A stretch of DNA of 64,000 nt. Source: Actinobacillus capsulatus DSM 19761 (GTDB taxonomy: Bacteria; Pseudomonadota; Gammaproteobacteria; Enterobacterales; Pasteurellaceae). The position numbers were made by a program, and so were the translations under genes. The DNA is taken from assembly GCF_000374285.1 (NCBI RefSeq), contig NZ_KB893943.1:26429-90428 (forward strand), written 5' to 3'. Of the stretch, positions 19,142 through 27,000 are shown one piece after another (the stretch's first letter is position 1; each line of letters begins with the position of its first letter). The notes under the pieces are model-generated. The model had not been told where the DNA came from. It did not search any database and saw nothing but the letters and a program-made list of their open reading frames with translations.

Positions 19142-19558
19142 TTACGGATTGATACGGTTTAACTCGTGTTTTAATAACACAATTGCCCCACTGATTAGTA
19201 AGAAGTCTTTGAAAATAAAGCTACTAAAGCCGAGCTGGAATAACAGACTGAGCGTCACGACACCAGTACCTAATAAACCTAATGCGCCGATAATGCCTGC
19301 TCTCGGTGAGAAAATTCCCGCAAATAAGCTTAGGTAAGTAATTCCTTCAATTGTCCCCAGCACATAGCTTGTTCCATAGAAACCAAACCAATCATATAAA
19401 AAACTTAGCCAGCTATTCGAAATCAACGGCTTGAGTGCCTCCACCTCAAAATCAAACCATTTAAATACCCCGAAAGTCGCAAATACAATAAAAAGTGATA
19501 AACGTAAAATCAGAATATCAATCTCAGATTTTTGAAAACGACGAAGTAGGTTTTGCAT
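19142..19558 (-). CDS. DUF417 (YkgB/RclC-like) membrane protein
   Basis: 138 residues with four hydrophobic segments (LSLFIVFATFGVFKWF, VLGTIEGITYLSLFAGIF, AGIIGALGLLGTGVVTL, FIFKDFLLISGAIVLL). The pattern FGVFKWFDFEVEAL plus the conserved FxKDFLL near the end matches the DUF417/YkgB family, which includes RclC of the E. coli reactive-chlorine operon. Function in this species is unknown. AAGGAGA precedes the ATG. No rcl-like regulator is adjacent. Confidence 0.8.
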   Translation of the reverse strand: MQNLLRRFQKSEIDILILRLSLFIVFATFGVFKWFDFEVEALKPLISNSWLSFLYDWFGFYGTSYVLGTIEGITYLSLFAGIFSPRAGIIGALGLLGTGVVTLSLLFQLGFSSFIFKDFLLISGAIVLLKHELNRINP

Positions 19559-19916
19559 AATGTCTCCTTATAAATAATTATGATACTTATAAGGGACGCA
19601 AGAATAGCTAGGCTCTTACACGGAAATTTGCAAGTGTCATCATAGAGCGATTTGGAACCACAGGGTAGCTCACTCAGCAGTAGGCTGATCGTAACCATGT
19701 ATGGCTTGCTGAGCGTGGACAACAAACGATTTCCCCTCTCCCTGATTTTTCTTCTGTACGAAGAAAAATCTATCCCTCTCCCACAAGGGGTGAGGGTGAT
19801 TATTTACGAAGGTACTCGTATAGGCAAGCGCCATTGTAGGTGTGTCGCTAGATATATATGAAAGCGGTCAAAATCCGCAAAAAATTTGCAAATTTTGACC
19901 GCTTGTTATCCGTTAA
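19559..19916. other. 358-bp intergenic region with palindromes, no gene recognised
   Basis: It contains a perfect 11-bp hairpin (19744-19754 with 19760-19770) flanked by CCCCTCTCCC and CCCTCTCCC blocks, and a second hairpin CCCTC.CCC/GGGG.GAGGG at about 19773-19796. The right end holds a paired-uptake-word terminator (stem 19862-19874 with 19892-19904) for hslU. The rest looks like decayed non-coding sequence. Confidence 0.6.
19862..19904 (-). terminator. hslU terminator from inverted uptake words
   Basis: AAGCGGTCAAAAT pairs exactly with ATTTTGACCGCTT. It is placed 12 bp after the hslU stop. Confidence 0.7.
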
Positions 19917-21239
19917 TTAAAGAATAAAACGACTTAAATCTTCATTCTCTACTACGTCATTTAACGCATCTTGTACGTATTTCTCATCAATTACGATTTT
20001 CTCGCCTGAGCGTTCGCTTGCGTCGAATGAGATGCCATCCATAAGGCGTTCTAATACGGTGTGTAAGCGACGAGCACCGATGTTTTCGGTTTTTTCGTTT
20101 ACACGGAATGCCGATTCGGCGATTTTGCTGATACCGTCTTTAGTAAACTCGATTTCCACACCTTCGGTTTTCATTAACTCACGATATTGTAGCGTTAATG
20201 AAGCGTTAGGTTCGGTAAGGATACGTTCGAAATCTTCTTTCGTGAGTGATTTTAATTCAACACGAATCGGTAAACGTCCTTGTAATTCCGGTAATAAATC
20301 TGACGGGCGAGCCACTTGGAATGCTCCTGAACAGATAAATAAAATATGGTCGGTTTTTACCATACCGTGTTTGGTGTTGACCGTAGAACCTTCGATAATC
20401 GGCAGTAAATCACGTTGTACACCTTCACGAGAAACGTCGCCGCCTGAATGTTCGCCTTTTTTACAGATTTTGTCGATCTCATCAATAAATACGATACCGT
20501 GCTGTTCAACTGCTTCAATCGCTTGTTGTTTTAGCTCTTCCGGATTCACCAGTTTTGCTGCTTCTTCGTCTACCATTACTTTTAACGCATCTTTGATTTT
20601 CATTTTGCGTTTTTTGGTTTTGTTCGGCGACATACCTTCAAATAACGATTGAAGCTGCGAAGTCATTTCTTCCATACCCGGCGGAGTCATAATTTCTACG
20701 CTCACTTGTGCCGCTACATCGATTTCGATTTCTTTGTCATCAAGCTGACCTTCACGCAATTTTTTGCGGAACACTTGGCGGGTTGAGCTGTTATCGCTTT
20801 CTTGTACGTTACCCCATTGATCTTTTGCCGGCGGTAATAACACATCTAGAATACGATCTTCCGCCGCATCTTGCGCACGCATACGGTTTTTCTCGACCGC
20901 TTGTGATTTGACTAATTTCACTGCAACATCGGTTAGATCTTTGATAATCGAATCGACTTCTTTACCAACATAACCTACTTCAGTGAATTTAGTCGCTTCC
21001 ACTTTAATAAAAGGTGCGTTAGCTAATTTTGCCAAACGGCGTGCGATTTCGGTTTTACCCACACCGGTCGGACCGATCATCAGAATGTTTTTAGGGGTAA
21101 CTTCCTGGCGGAGATCTTCCGGTAATTGCATTCTTCTCCAACGGTTACGTAGTGCGATTGCCACCGCACGTTTTGCTTCGTTCTGTCCGATAATATGTGC
21201 ATCTAATTCCGACACAATTTCACGAGGGGTCATTGACAT
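19917..21239 (-). CDS. hslU: HslUV protease ATPase subunit HslU (ClpY)
   Basis: 440 residues. Walker A is [14 protein letters not shown] near 56-69 and Walker B is [10 protein letters not shown] near 250, with the long I-domain between. Sensor and arginine-finger regions follow ([16 protein letters not shown]). The C-terminus DLSRFIL is the tail that docks into HslV. It unfolds heat-damaged and regulatory proteins for HslV. Downstream of hslV in one operon, separated from it by an unusual 139-bp gap carrying a large inverted repeat. Confidence 0.98.
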   Translation of the reverse strand: MSMTPREIVSELDAHIIGQNEAKRAVAIALRNRWRRMQLPEDLRQEVTPKNILMIGPTGVGKTEIARRLAKLANAPFIKVEATKFTEVGYVGKEVDSIIKDLTDVAVKLVKSQAVEKNRMRAQDAAEDRILDVLLPPAKDQWGNVQESDNSSTRQVFRKKLREGQLDDKEIEIDVAAQVSVEIMTPPGMEEMTSQLQSLFEGMSPNKTKKRKMKIKDALKVMVDEEAAKLVNPEELKQQAIEAVEQHGIVFIDEIDKICKKGEHSGGDVSREGVQRDLLPIIEGSTVNTKHGMVKTDHILFICSGAFQVARPSDLLPELQGRLPIRVELKSLTKEDFERILTEPNASLTLQYRELMKTEGVEIEFTKDGISKIAESAFRVNEKTENIGARRLHTVLERLMDGISFDASERSGEKIVIDEKYVQDALNDVVENEDLSRFIL

Positions 21240-21288
21240 ATTTTTTGTTCCGTATTTATGGGCTTTTATTTTGCCCGTTTGTTATTTT

Positions 21289-21361
21289 GTAGGGACGCCA
21301 TGCTTGGCGTCCATTACATCACGTTCTATGTTTGATAGGACGCCAAGCATGGCGTCCCTAC
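21289..21361. repeat. 24-bp inverted repeat between hslV and hslU
   Basis: Arms at 21289-21312 and 21338-21361 are exact reverse complements, separated by 25 bp. Each arm is itself nearly palindromic (GGACGCCATGCTTGGCGTCC), so alternative hairpins are possible. There is no T-run; it lies inside the hslVU transcript. Confidence 0.9.
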
Positions 21362-21378
21362 CCAAAGGCGATCTTTCC

Positions 21379-21900
21379 TTAAACTTCTTCAATTACGTGA
21401 TTATGATTTGAGTAAATATCAATATCACCAGCGATTTTTAATGCTTCCGCCACGATTTCTTTTGCAGATAAATTATTTTGTGTGCGAAGTAACGCAAGTG
21501 CGGCAGCTTTTGCGTAGTTACCACCTGAACCGATTGCTAACACGTCTTGTTCCGGCTCAATCACATCGCCCGAGCCTGAAACCAGTAAAAATTCACTGTC
21601 GTTCGCCACAATCATCATTGCTTCTAATTTACGCAGTGAACGTTCGGTCCGCCATTCTTTTGCCAGTTCCACCGCAGATTTGATTAAGTGACCTTGGTGT
21701 AATTCTAATTTTTTCTCGAATAAATCACGTAAGATAAACGCATCGGCAGTTGAACCCGCAAAACCGGTTACCACTTTATCTTTATACATACGGCGCACTT
21801 TGCGCACCGTACCTTTTTCTACACAATTACCTAGCGTTGCTTGTCCGTCACCACCGATAGCGACTTTGCCATCTTTACGAACACATACGATCGTTGTCAT
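21379..21900 (-). CDS. hslV: HslUV protease catalytic subunit HslV (ClpQ)
   Basis: 173 residues from the ATG at 21900. The mature protein begins with the catalytic Thr after Met removal ([20 protein letters not shown]), then [26 protein letters not shown], all typical of the proteasome-like HslV. The longer frame from 21990 would bury the N-terminal nucleophile and is rejected. First gene of hslVU. Confidence 0.98.
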   Translation of the reverse strand: MTTIVCVRKDGKVAIGGDGQATLGNCVEKGTVRKVRRMYKDKVVTGFAGSTADAFILRDLFEKKLELHQGHLIKSAVELAKEWRTERSLRKLEAMMIVANDSEFLLVSGSGDVIEPEQDVLAIGSGGNYAKAAALALLRTQNNLSAKEIVAEALKIAGDIDIYSNHNHVIEEV

Positions 21901-21979
21901 ATTAAATCCTTGTCCTTTTATTTTAGGGAAAACTGGGGTGTTAAATGGGGGAAAATTTGCCTTTTTCAAGGATAAGCGG

Positions 21980-22693
21980 TCAGATTTCACAAGAAAATTG
22001 CAAATTCATTGCTATTGGCTTGCCGTGTACTAATTCGATTTGAGCTTTATACGCTAACACTTTTGCCCCAGCATTTTTTGCTTGTTCAAATAATGCGGCA
22101 TATTGCGGATCAATCTGTTTTGCTACGGCAAAACGTTGGATACCGGTGTGTAAAATTGCGAAAAATATGACCGCCAGTTGTCCTGATTCAGCAATAGCAG
22201 CCAGTTCTCGCAAGTGCTTTTGTCCTCGCTCCGTTTTCGCATCAGGGAACATTCCAAAGCCATTTTCGGTAAGTAAGGTGGTGGATTTCACTTCTACAAA
22301 ACAGTCGGGCTGATTGTTCGCTTTTAGCAGAAAATCAATCCGGCTGTTTTCCGCCCCGTATTTTTGTTCGGGTAATATAGTTTGATACTCGGCGAGTTCG
22401 GTGATCCAACGCTTTTCTAATGCTTCTTGCACCAGCTGATTAGCACGTTGGGTATTCACACAAATAAAATCGCCCGCTTGGGTTTGAGTCAGTTCCCAAG
22501 TGTGGGCATATTTGCGTTTCGGATTATCAGAGGTGGAAAACCAAACGGTATTGCCTGTAGTGGCACAACCGGTCATTGCGCCGGTATTCGGACAATGTAG
22601 GGTAATTTGCTCGCCGTTGGGCAGCAGAATATCGGCTAAAAAACGTTTATAACGTTTGATTAATTTGCCGCAAGAAAGAGAAGGAAATTGCAT
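21980..22693 (-). CDS. sfsA: SfsA family protein (sugar fermentation stimulation)
   Basis: 237 residues. SfsA motifs are seen: the N-terminal OB-like [12 protein letters not shown], then [10 protein letters not shown] near 34, and the nuclease-like core ENSRIDFLL...[11 protein letters not shown] near 120-150, which resembles a PD-(D/E)XK active site. In E. coli it was linked to maltose gene expression, but its true activity is unclear. It is followed 79 bp later by hslV on the same strand. Confidence 0.94.
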   Translation of the reverse strand: MQFPSLSCGKLIKRYKRFLADILLPNGEQITLHCPNTGAMTGCATTGNTVWFSTSDNPKRKYAHTWELTQTQAGDFICVNTQRANQLVQEALEKRWITELAEYQTILPEQKYGAENSRIDFLLKANNQPDCFVEVKSTTLLTENGFGMFPDAKTERGQKHLRELAAIAESGQLAVIFFAILHTGIQRFAVAKQIDPQYAALFEQAKNAGAKVLAYKAQIELVHGKPIAMNLQFSCEI

Positions 22694-22717
22694 AATAGTC
22701 TTTGATTTATAAAGAAA

Positions 22718-22743
22718 AAAACCGCTTTTTGCAAAGCGGTTTT
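22718..22743. terminator. Bidirectional terminator upstream of sfsA
   Basis: AAAACCGCTTT (22718-22728) pairs with AAAGCGGTTTT (22733-22743) around a 4-nt loop, with A- and T-runs outside. It lies only 25 bp before the sfsA start, so for sfsA it would end an RNA arriving from the right, such as the predicted antisense RNA. Confidence 0.8.
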
Positions 22744-22774
22744 TGTGTCAAACTGATTAACGGTTGGTCAGGTT

Positions 22775-22806
22775 GTTATTACCTGACTGGCGGGTCAGGT
22801 AATAAC
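22775..22806. repeat. 13-bp perfect inverted repeat upstream of the small ORF
   Basis: GTTATTACCTGAC (22775-22787) and GTCAGGTAATAAC (22794-22806) have a 6-nt loop. A further GTCAGGT just upstream (22768-22774) could pair with ACCTGAC instead, giving two mutually exclusive hairpins. There is no T-run. Confidence 0.85.
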
Positions 22807-22854
22807 TTAATCTCGATCAGCTTTGTTTAACAATCTGATAAAGGAGAATGAGAT

Positions 22855-22920
22855 ATGAACATCCATTGGATATTAATTATCTGCTTAGTGTTATTACTTG
22901 TTAGCCCACCAGCTTTATAA
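22855..22920 (+). CDS. 21-residue hydrophobic peptide, candidate Ibs-like type I toxin
   Basis: ATG at 22855, TAA at 22918-22920, and a strong Shine-Dalgarno AAGGAG at 22841-22846 eight bases before the start. The peptide is MNIHWILIICLVLLLVSPPAL: a short polar start, one membrane-spanning block, and a VSPPAL tail. E. coli Ibs toxins have the same layout (hydrophobic IVLLLIS core, then F-x-A-Y). A good sigma70-type promoter faces it on the opposite strand (TTGAAA-17-TATAGT, 22996 to 22968). The toxin role is inferred from the resemblance and the antisense promoter; the translation signal is seen directly. It could instead be an unrelated small membrane protein. Confidence 0.55.
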   Translation: MNIHWILIICLVLLLVSPPAL

Positions 22921-22999
22921 TAACTTAAGCACCAACTACACGGCGGGCATTTGCTTGCCGTGTTCTTACTATAAGTCGAGTTGCTTAAATTTTCAACTC

Positions 23000-23392
23000 T
23001 TAAATTTCATAAAATTCTAACGGTAAACCGTCCGGATCTTTAAAGAAAGTGAAGCGCTTACCGGTCAGTTCATCGATCCGAATCGGTTCACATTCCACTG
23101 CATTTTTTGCTAAAAACTTGACCGCTTGTTGTATGTCTTTTACTCGAAATGCTAAATGACGTAAACCGCAGGCTTCAGGGCTATTTGGGCGTTGTGGAGG
23201 ATTCGGAAAACTAAATAATTCAATTTGCGAGCCGTCGGCAAAACGAAGATCGAGTTTATAGCTTTCACGTGCCGCACGATAAGTTTCTTCAATAATTTCC
23301 GCTCCGAGAATTTGCGTATAAAAGTGTTTGGATTTGGCATAATCAGCGGCAATAATTGCCACGTGATGAAAGCCGAGGATGGGCTTTGACAT
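23000..23392 (-). CDS. VOC-family (glyoxalase-like) protein, YaeR/GloA2 type
   Basis: 130 residues from the ATG at 23392, with GAGGAAA upstream; a TTG at 23419 is a poorer start. The paired beta-alpha-beta-beta-beta VOC modules are seen in HHVAIIAADYAKSKHFY, IELFSFPNPPQRPNSPEACGLRHLAF and FFKDPDGLPLEFYE. Metal-ligand positions His (FHHVAII), Glu (IELFSF), His (LRHLAF) and Glu (LEFYE) are present. It closely resembles E. coli YaeR. Substrate is unknown; a glyoxalase I-like or other small-molecule role is likely. Confidence 0.88.
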   Translation of the reverse strand: MSKPILGFHHVAIIAADYAKSKHFYTQILGAEIIEETYRAARESYKLDLRFADGSQIELFSFPNPPQRPNSPEACGLRHLAFRVKDIQQAVKFLAKNAVECEPIRIDELTGKRFTFFKDPDGLPLEFYEI

Positions 23393-23491
23393 AAATTTCC
23401 TCTTGTAAAAGTTTTGCAAAAAAACTGTTAAATATGACCGCTTAGGTTATGATGCACGGCTTGATATTATTTTGATATTAAAAGGCTTCAA

Positions 23492-24637
23492 GTGAAAACA
23501 AAATTGCAGTTCCCTTTAGCAGAATCTGACCCGGATCACCCGTTTGCCAAAGCAGTGTTAACTTGGTTTGCACAGTATGGGCGTAAACATTTACCTTGGC
23601 AACAAAATAAAACCTTATATGGTGTTTGGTTGTCGGAGGTGATGTTACAACAAACGCAGGTTGTAACAGTTATTCCGTATTTTGAACGTTTTATTGAACG
23701 TTTTCCCACGGTAACGGACTTAGCTGATGCGCATATTGATGAAGTTTTGCATTTGTGGACCGGTTTAGGTTATTACGCGCGTGCCAGAAATTTGCATAAA
23801 GCGGCACAACAAATTCGAGATCAATTCGGTGGTGAATTTCCGACCGATTTTGATAATGTTTTGGCGCTTTCAGGTGTTGGACGCAGTACGGCTGGTGCGA
23901 TTTTATCGTCTGTGTTAAATGCGCCGCATCCGATTTTAGACGGTAATGTAAAACGGGTGCTTTCTCGTGTGTTTGCGGTGGAAGGCTGGAGTGGTGAAAA
24001 AAGCGTAGAAAATAAATTGTGGCAATTAACTGAAAGTGTTACGCCGAATCGTCAAGTTGCCGATTTTAATCAGGCGATGATGGATCTCGGTGCAATGGTA
24101 TGTACCCGCAGCAAACCGAAATGTTCGTTATGTCCGTTAGCGAATTTATGCGAAGCGAATCGGCTTGAAGCATGGGATAAATTTCCGGCGAAAAAACCGA
24201 AAAAAGCTTTGCCTGAACGTCAGGCTTATTTTTTAATTATCAAATCGGGCAACAAGATTTTATTGGAACAGCGTAAAGCCAAAGGGCTTTGGGGCGGATT
24301 ATACGGATTTCCGCAATTTGAAGATATGGATGAGCTTAACCGGTCTCTTTCTGAACAGAATTTGCAAATTTCCCAGCAATTAATCGCATTTCGCCACACA
24401 TTCAGCCATTTTCATTTAGATATTACCCCGATTTTGGTAGATCTGGATTTGCAAAAAAATGCTAAAAATCAACCGCTTGTCTTACAAGAAAATTGCGGAA
24501 ATTATCGCCTTTCAGTATCTTCAACCGCTAATTATTGGTATGATTTACAATTACCGAGCGAAGTAGGTTTGGCGACGCCCGTAAAACGTATTTTGGATGA
24601 ACTCAGTTTAACGCTAACTAGCACTAATAAGGAATAA
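23492..24637 (+). CDS. mutY: Adenine DNA glycosylase MutY
   Basis: 381 residues, GTG start. The helix-hairpin-helix glycosylase domain contains [18 protein letters not shown] with the catalytic Glu, and [14 protein letters not shown] followed by the catalytic Asp in [12 protein letters not shown]. The 4Fe-4S cluster ligands follow the pattern C-X6-C-X2-C-X5-C ([17 protein letters not shown]). The C-terminal third is the NUDIX-like domain that recognises 8-oxoG. It removes A mispaired with 8-oxoG. Two bases separate it from yggX, the usual mutY-yggX-mltC operon. Confidence 0.97.
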   Translation: MKTKLQFPLAESDPDHPFAKAVLTWFAQYGRKHLPWQQNKTLYGVWLSEVMLQQTQVVTVIPYFERFIERFPTVTDLADAHIDEVLHLWTGLGYYARARNLHKAAQQIRDQFGGEFPTDFDNVLALSGVGRSTAGAILSSVLNAPHPILDGNVKRVLSRVFAVEGWSGEKSVENKLWQLTESVTPNRQVADFNQAMMDLGAMVCTRSKPKCSLCPLANLCEANRLEAWDKFPAKKPKKALPERQAYFLIIKSGNKILLEQRKAKGLWGGLYGFPQFEDMDELNRSLSEQNLQISQQLIAFRHTFSHFHLDITPILVDLDLQKNAKNQPLVLQENCGNYRLSVSSTANYWYDLQLPSEVGLATPVKRILDELSLTLTSTNKE

Positions 24638-24639
24638 AA

Positions 24640-24915
24640 ATGGCTCGTATTGTATTTTGTGAGTATTTAAAACAAGAAGCTGAAGGCTTAGATTTTCAAT
24701 TATATCCAGGCGAATTGGGTAAGCGTATTTTTGATTCTATTAGTAAACAAGCGTGGTCGGAATGGATTAAAAAACAAACTATGCTCGTGAATGAGAAAAA
24801 GTTAAGTATGATGAACCCAGAACACCGTAAATTGCTGGAAACGGAAATGGTAAATTTCTTGTTTGAAGGCAAAGAGGTTCAGATTGATGGTTATGTTCCT
24901 GTCGAACAGATGTGA
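24640..24915 (+). CDS. yggX: YggX, probable Fe(II)-trafficking protein
   Basis: 91 residues with the family start [19 protein letters not shown] containing the single conserved Cys7, and [18 protein letters not shown]. coli and Salmonella YggX protect Fe-S clusters from oxidation. Its place directly after mutY, an Fe-S DNA-repair enzyme, is conserved and fits an oxidative-damage operon. Confidence 0.96.
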   Translation: MARIVFCEYLKQEAEGLDFQLYPGELGKRIFDSISKQAWSEWIKKQTMLVNEKKLSMMNPEHRKLLETEMVNFLFEGKEVQIDGYVPVEQM

Positions 24916-24932
24916 TAAGGTATTGATTTTTA

Positions 24933-26024
24933 ATGAAAAAATATACTAAGTATTTACCGTTATTGTTGGTAATCCCGTTCTTAGCCGCTTGTGGCAGCAG
25001 TACTAAAAAAGTGAAAAGAACGAAGACGAAAGTTGATTACACTAAAGACACTAACGGTTTAGATATTTTAACCGGACAGTTTTCGCATAATATCGATGAT
25101 ATTTGGGGAAGTAACGAACTGTTAGTCGCGAGTAAAAAAGACTACGTAAAATATACGGACCAGTTCTATACTCGTAGCCATATTTCATTTGAAGATGGCC
25201 AGATTACGATTGAAACCTTAGGTGACCAAAACCACTTACGTAACAGTATTGTACACACCTTATTAATGGGATCAGACCCGAAGGGGATTGACTTATTTGC
25301 TTCGGGCGATGCGCCGATTAGTAATAATCCGTTCCTTGCCGGTCAGGTGAACGATCAATTTGGGCGTGATATTAATAATATTGCGATCGCTAATGATTTT
25401 GCGACTTATTTAATTCAAAATAAATTACAAACTCGCCGTCTTCAAAACGGTAGAACAGTAACTTACGTGGCGATTAAAATGGTGGCGGGACATATTGAAG
25501 TACGTGCGCGTCAATATTTACCATTGGTACGTAAAATAGCGAAGCGTTACGGCATCGAGCCAAGCTTGATTCTAGGTATTATGGAAGTTGAATCGGCATT
25601 CAACCCGTATGCGGTAAGTTATGCAAATGCGATTGGGTTGATGCAGGTTGTGCCTCGTACTGCCGGACGTGATATTTTTGCGCGTAAAGGATTTGGCGGT
25701 CAGCCGGATCGTGCTTACTTGTATAATCCGGCGCAGAATATTGATGCGGGGACTTTATATTTGACCATTTTACGAGACGAATATTTAGACGGTATCACTA
25801 ATCCGGTGGCAAAACGTTATGCGATGATTTCCGCTTATAACAGTGGTGCAGGTGCGGTACTTAAAGTATTTGAGTATGATAAATATGATGCGATTGATCG
25901 TATCAATGATTTATCTCCAGATGCGGTTTATCGTATTTTGACAACGGCACATCCATCAAGCCAAGCACGAAATTATTTGAAGAAAGTAACGAAAGCTCGA
26001 GAAAAGTATTTACACGTTCGATAA
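24933..26024 (+). CDS. mltC: Membrane-bound lytic transglycosylase C
   Basis: 363 residues. The lipoprotein signal [18 protein letters not shown] has the lipobox LAAC. The C-terminal SLT goose-lysozyme-like domain shows [19 protein letters not shown] with the catalytic Glu, [15 protein letters not shown], and [10 protein letters not shown]. The N-terminal DUF3393 region precedes it. It cleaves peptidoglycan to 1,6-anhydro-MurNAc products, which the murQ and anmK gene products encoded later in this window recycle. Confidence 0.97.
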   Translation: MKKYTKYLPLLLVIPFLAACGSSTKKVKRTKTKVDYTKDTNGLDILTGQFSHNIDDIWGSNELLVASKKDYVKYTDQFYTRSHISFEDGQITIETLGDQNHLRNSIVHTLLMGSDPKGIDLFASGDAPISNNPFLAGQVNDQFGRDINNIAIANDFATYLIQNKLQTRRLQNGRTVTYVAIKMVAGHIEVRARQYLPLVRKIAKRYGIEPSLILGIMEVESAFNPYAVSYANAIGLMQVVPRTAGRDIFARKGFGGQPDRAYLYNPAQNIDAGTLYLTILRDEYLDGITNPVAKRYAMISAYNSGAGAVLKVFEYDKYDAIDRINDLSPDAVYRILTTAHPSSQARNYLKKVTKAREKYLHVR

Positions 26025-26099
26025 TTTGTTGTTTTTTAAAGCAAAAAGTACAAAAAAAGCACGTTTAAACCGAGTTTTTTAAATTTTTAAAAAAAGTGT

Positions 26100-26128
26100 T
26101 TGACGAAGCAGGGTGAAATCAGCATAAC
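26100..26128 (+). promoter_or_regulatory. tRNA promoter 1
   Basis: TTGACG (26100-26105), a 17-bp spacer and CATAAC (26123-26128) are followed by the GC-rich discriminator GCACCCCGC, typical of stringently controlled stable-RNA promoters. It has the same layout as promoter 2. Confidence 0.7.
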
Positions 26129-26148
26129 GCACCCCGCAAAAAAACCCA

Positions 26149-26224
26149 GCCGCCACAAAACAGTCGGTAGAGCAGGGGATTGAAAATCCCCGTGTCGGTG
26201 GTTCGATTCCGCCTCGAGGCACCA
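26149..26224 (+). pseudogene. tRNA-Phe(GAA) copy with damaged 5' part
   Basis: Counting back 76 nt from CCA at 26224 gives 26149. From 26161 on, the sequence is identical to the intact tRNA-Phe at 26445-26520, including anticodon GAA. The first 12 nt differ: GCCGCCACAAAA instead of GCCTCGATAGCT. This breaks two acceptor pairs, replaces the invariant U8, and destroys the D-stem 5' strand. It is probably non-functional. Confidence 0.75.
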
Positions 26225-26229
26225 TCTAT

Positions 26230-26305
26230 TCCTCCTTAGTTCAGTCGGTAGAACGGTGGACTGTTAATCCATATGTCGCAGGTTCGAGTCCCGCAGGAGG
26301 AGCCA
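26230..26305 (+). tRNA. tRNA-Asn(GTT), copy 1
   Basis: A 76-nt cloverleaf with encoded CCA. The acceptor arm TCCTCCT pairs with AGGAGGA, the anticodon loop is CTGTTAA (anticodon GTT), and GGTTCGAGTCC forms the T arm. Five bases follow the damaged tRNA-Phe, so both share promoter 1. Confidence 0.97.
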
Positions 26306-26311
26306 TATTTC

Positions 26312-26340
26312 GAAGCCCTGATGATTTTCATTAGGGCTTC
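26312..26340 (+). terminator. Hairpin after tRNA array 1
   Basis: GAAGCCCT/AGGGCTTC stem extended by ATGA/TCAT, shortly after tRNA-Asn. The following T-run is weak. Confidence 0.6.
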
Positions 26341-26393
26341 ACTTCATTAGCAATTTGCTTTTGCTAGCTTTTCAAAAAGTTATCTTGGAGAGC

Positions 26394-26422
26394 TTGACGC
26401 TGAGTTAAAATAATTGCATAAT
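26394..26422 (+). promoter_or_regulatory. tRNA promoter 2
   Basis: TTGACG (26394-26399), a 17-bp spacer, and CATAAT (26417-26422), 22 bp before the intact tRNA-Phe. Confidence 0.75.
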
Positions 26423-26444
26423 AAACTCTCGCAATCAATGAGAT

Positions 26445-26520
26445 GCCTCGATAGCTCAGTCGGTAGAGCAGGGGATTGAAAATCCCCGTGTCGGTGGTTC
26501 GATTCCGCCTCGAGGCACCA
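26445..26520 (+). tRNA. tRNA-Phe(GAA)
   Basis: 76 nt with encoded CCA. GCCTCGA pairs with TCGAGGC, the D arm is GCTC/GAGC, the anticodon stem-loop is GGGATTGAAAATCCC (anticodon GAA), and GTGGTTCGATTCC is the T arm. This is the intact copy of the pair. Confidence 0.98.
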
Positions 26521-26538
26521 TTAATTGCAAAATTCAAT

Positions 26539-26614
26539 TCCTCCTTAGTTCAGTCGGTAGAACGGTGGACTGTTAATCCATATGTCGCAGGTTCGAGTCC
26601 CGCAGGAGGAGCCA
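26539..26614 (+). tRNA. tRNA-Asn(GTT), copy 2
   Basis: Identical over 76 nt to the tRNA-Asn at 26230-26305, with anticodon GTT and encoded CCA, 18 bp after the intact tRNA-Phe. Confidence 0.98.
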
Positions 26615-26624
26615 TATTCAGGAG

Positions 26625-26660
26625 CCCTGATAGTTAAATAACTATTAGGGTTTCGCTTTT
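26625..26660 (+). terminator. Terminator of tRNA array 2
   Basis: CCCTGATAGTT (26625-26635) pairs with AACTATTAGGG (26640-26650) and is followed by a T-rich stretch. Confidence 0.75.
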
Positions 26661-26791
26661 TCTAGACGCTGAAAAGCATATTTTCTATATGCTAAGTGCT
26701 ATTGCTGAAATTTTGTGATCTCTCTCCAATTTTTGAAAAAAACTTGAAATTTCCCTTCGCAAAATTGTGTGAGACAGAGTATTATTAGCGA

Positions 26792-26867
26792 AACAATAAA
26801 AATGATTCCTCGAATATCGTCAATTTTGCGACATCACTTTTAATACGAGTGATGTCGCATTTTTTTA
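26792..26867 (+). ncRNA. Candidate small RNA upstream of ffh
   Basis: A possible promoter (TTCGCA at 26756-26761, an 18-bp spacer, TATTAT at 26780-26785) is followed about 40 bp downstream by a strong terminator: an 11-bp perfect stem (26828-26838 with 26848-26858) and a T-run. The terminator serves no visible gene, because the tRNA array has its own. The -35 is weak. Confidence 0.35.
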
Positions 26868-26873
26868 TACCTG

Positions 26874-26910
26874 AAAATCCACCTTTTATCCTGTCATAAA
26901 GGTGGATTTT
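26874..26910. terminator. Hairpin overlapping the ffh promoter
   Basis: A 13-bp stem (26874-26886 with 26898-26910) continues into a T-run. The loop holds CTGTCA, a possible -35 for TATAAT at 26914-26919. Confidence 0.6.
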
Positions 26911-26919
26911 TTGTATAAT
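26891..26919 (+). promoter_or_regulatory. ffh promoter
   Basis: CTGTCA (26891-26896), a 17-bp spacer, and a consensus TATAAT (26914-26919), about 80 bp before the ffh ATG. Confidence 0.6.
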
Positions 26920-27000
26920 GAAAGTAATTTTCCGCTTATGAGCCCTTTGGGTTTAAAAAGAAGCGGTCGGATTTTAGAAAAATTTTGCAAAGAGAAAATT

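Larger units (their letters stand above)
22775..22961 (-). ncRNA. Candidate antisense RNA over the small ORF (Sib-like antitoxin)
   Basis: A minus-strand promoter has -35 TTGAAA (22996-22991), a 17-bp spacer and -10 TATAGT (22973-22968), predicting a start near 22961. The RNA would contain a hairpin (CACGGC/GCCGTG, about 22939-22962) and the complement of the entire 22855-22920 ORF and its ribosome-binding site. The 3' end is uncertain: the inverted repeat at 22775-22806 or the terminator at 22718-22743. No expression evidence exists here. Confidence 0.4.

Noticed and set aside
20032..20652. 206-codon open frame opposite hslU
   Set aside because: It is the reverse-strand shadow of a strongly conserved gene, Ser/Ile-rich, with no recognisable domain.
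21901..21990. 30-codon N-terminal extension of hslV
   Set aside because: It would place residues before the catalytic N-terminal Thr, which is incompatible with HslV function.
26149..26224. Functional second tRNA-Phe gene
   Set aside because: Six changes in the first 12 nt disrupt the acceptor stem, U8 and D-stem.
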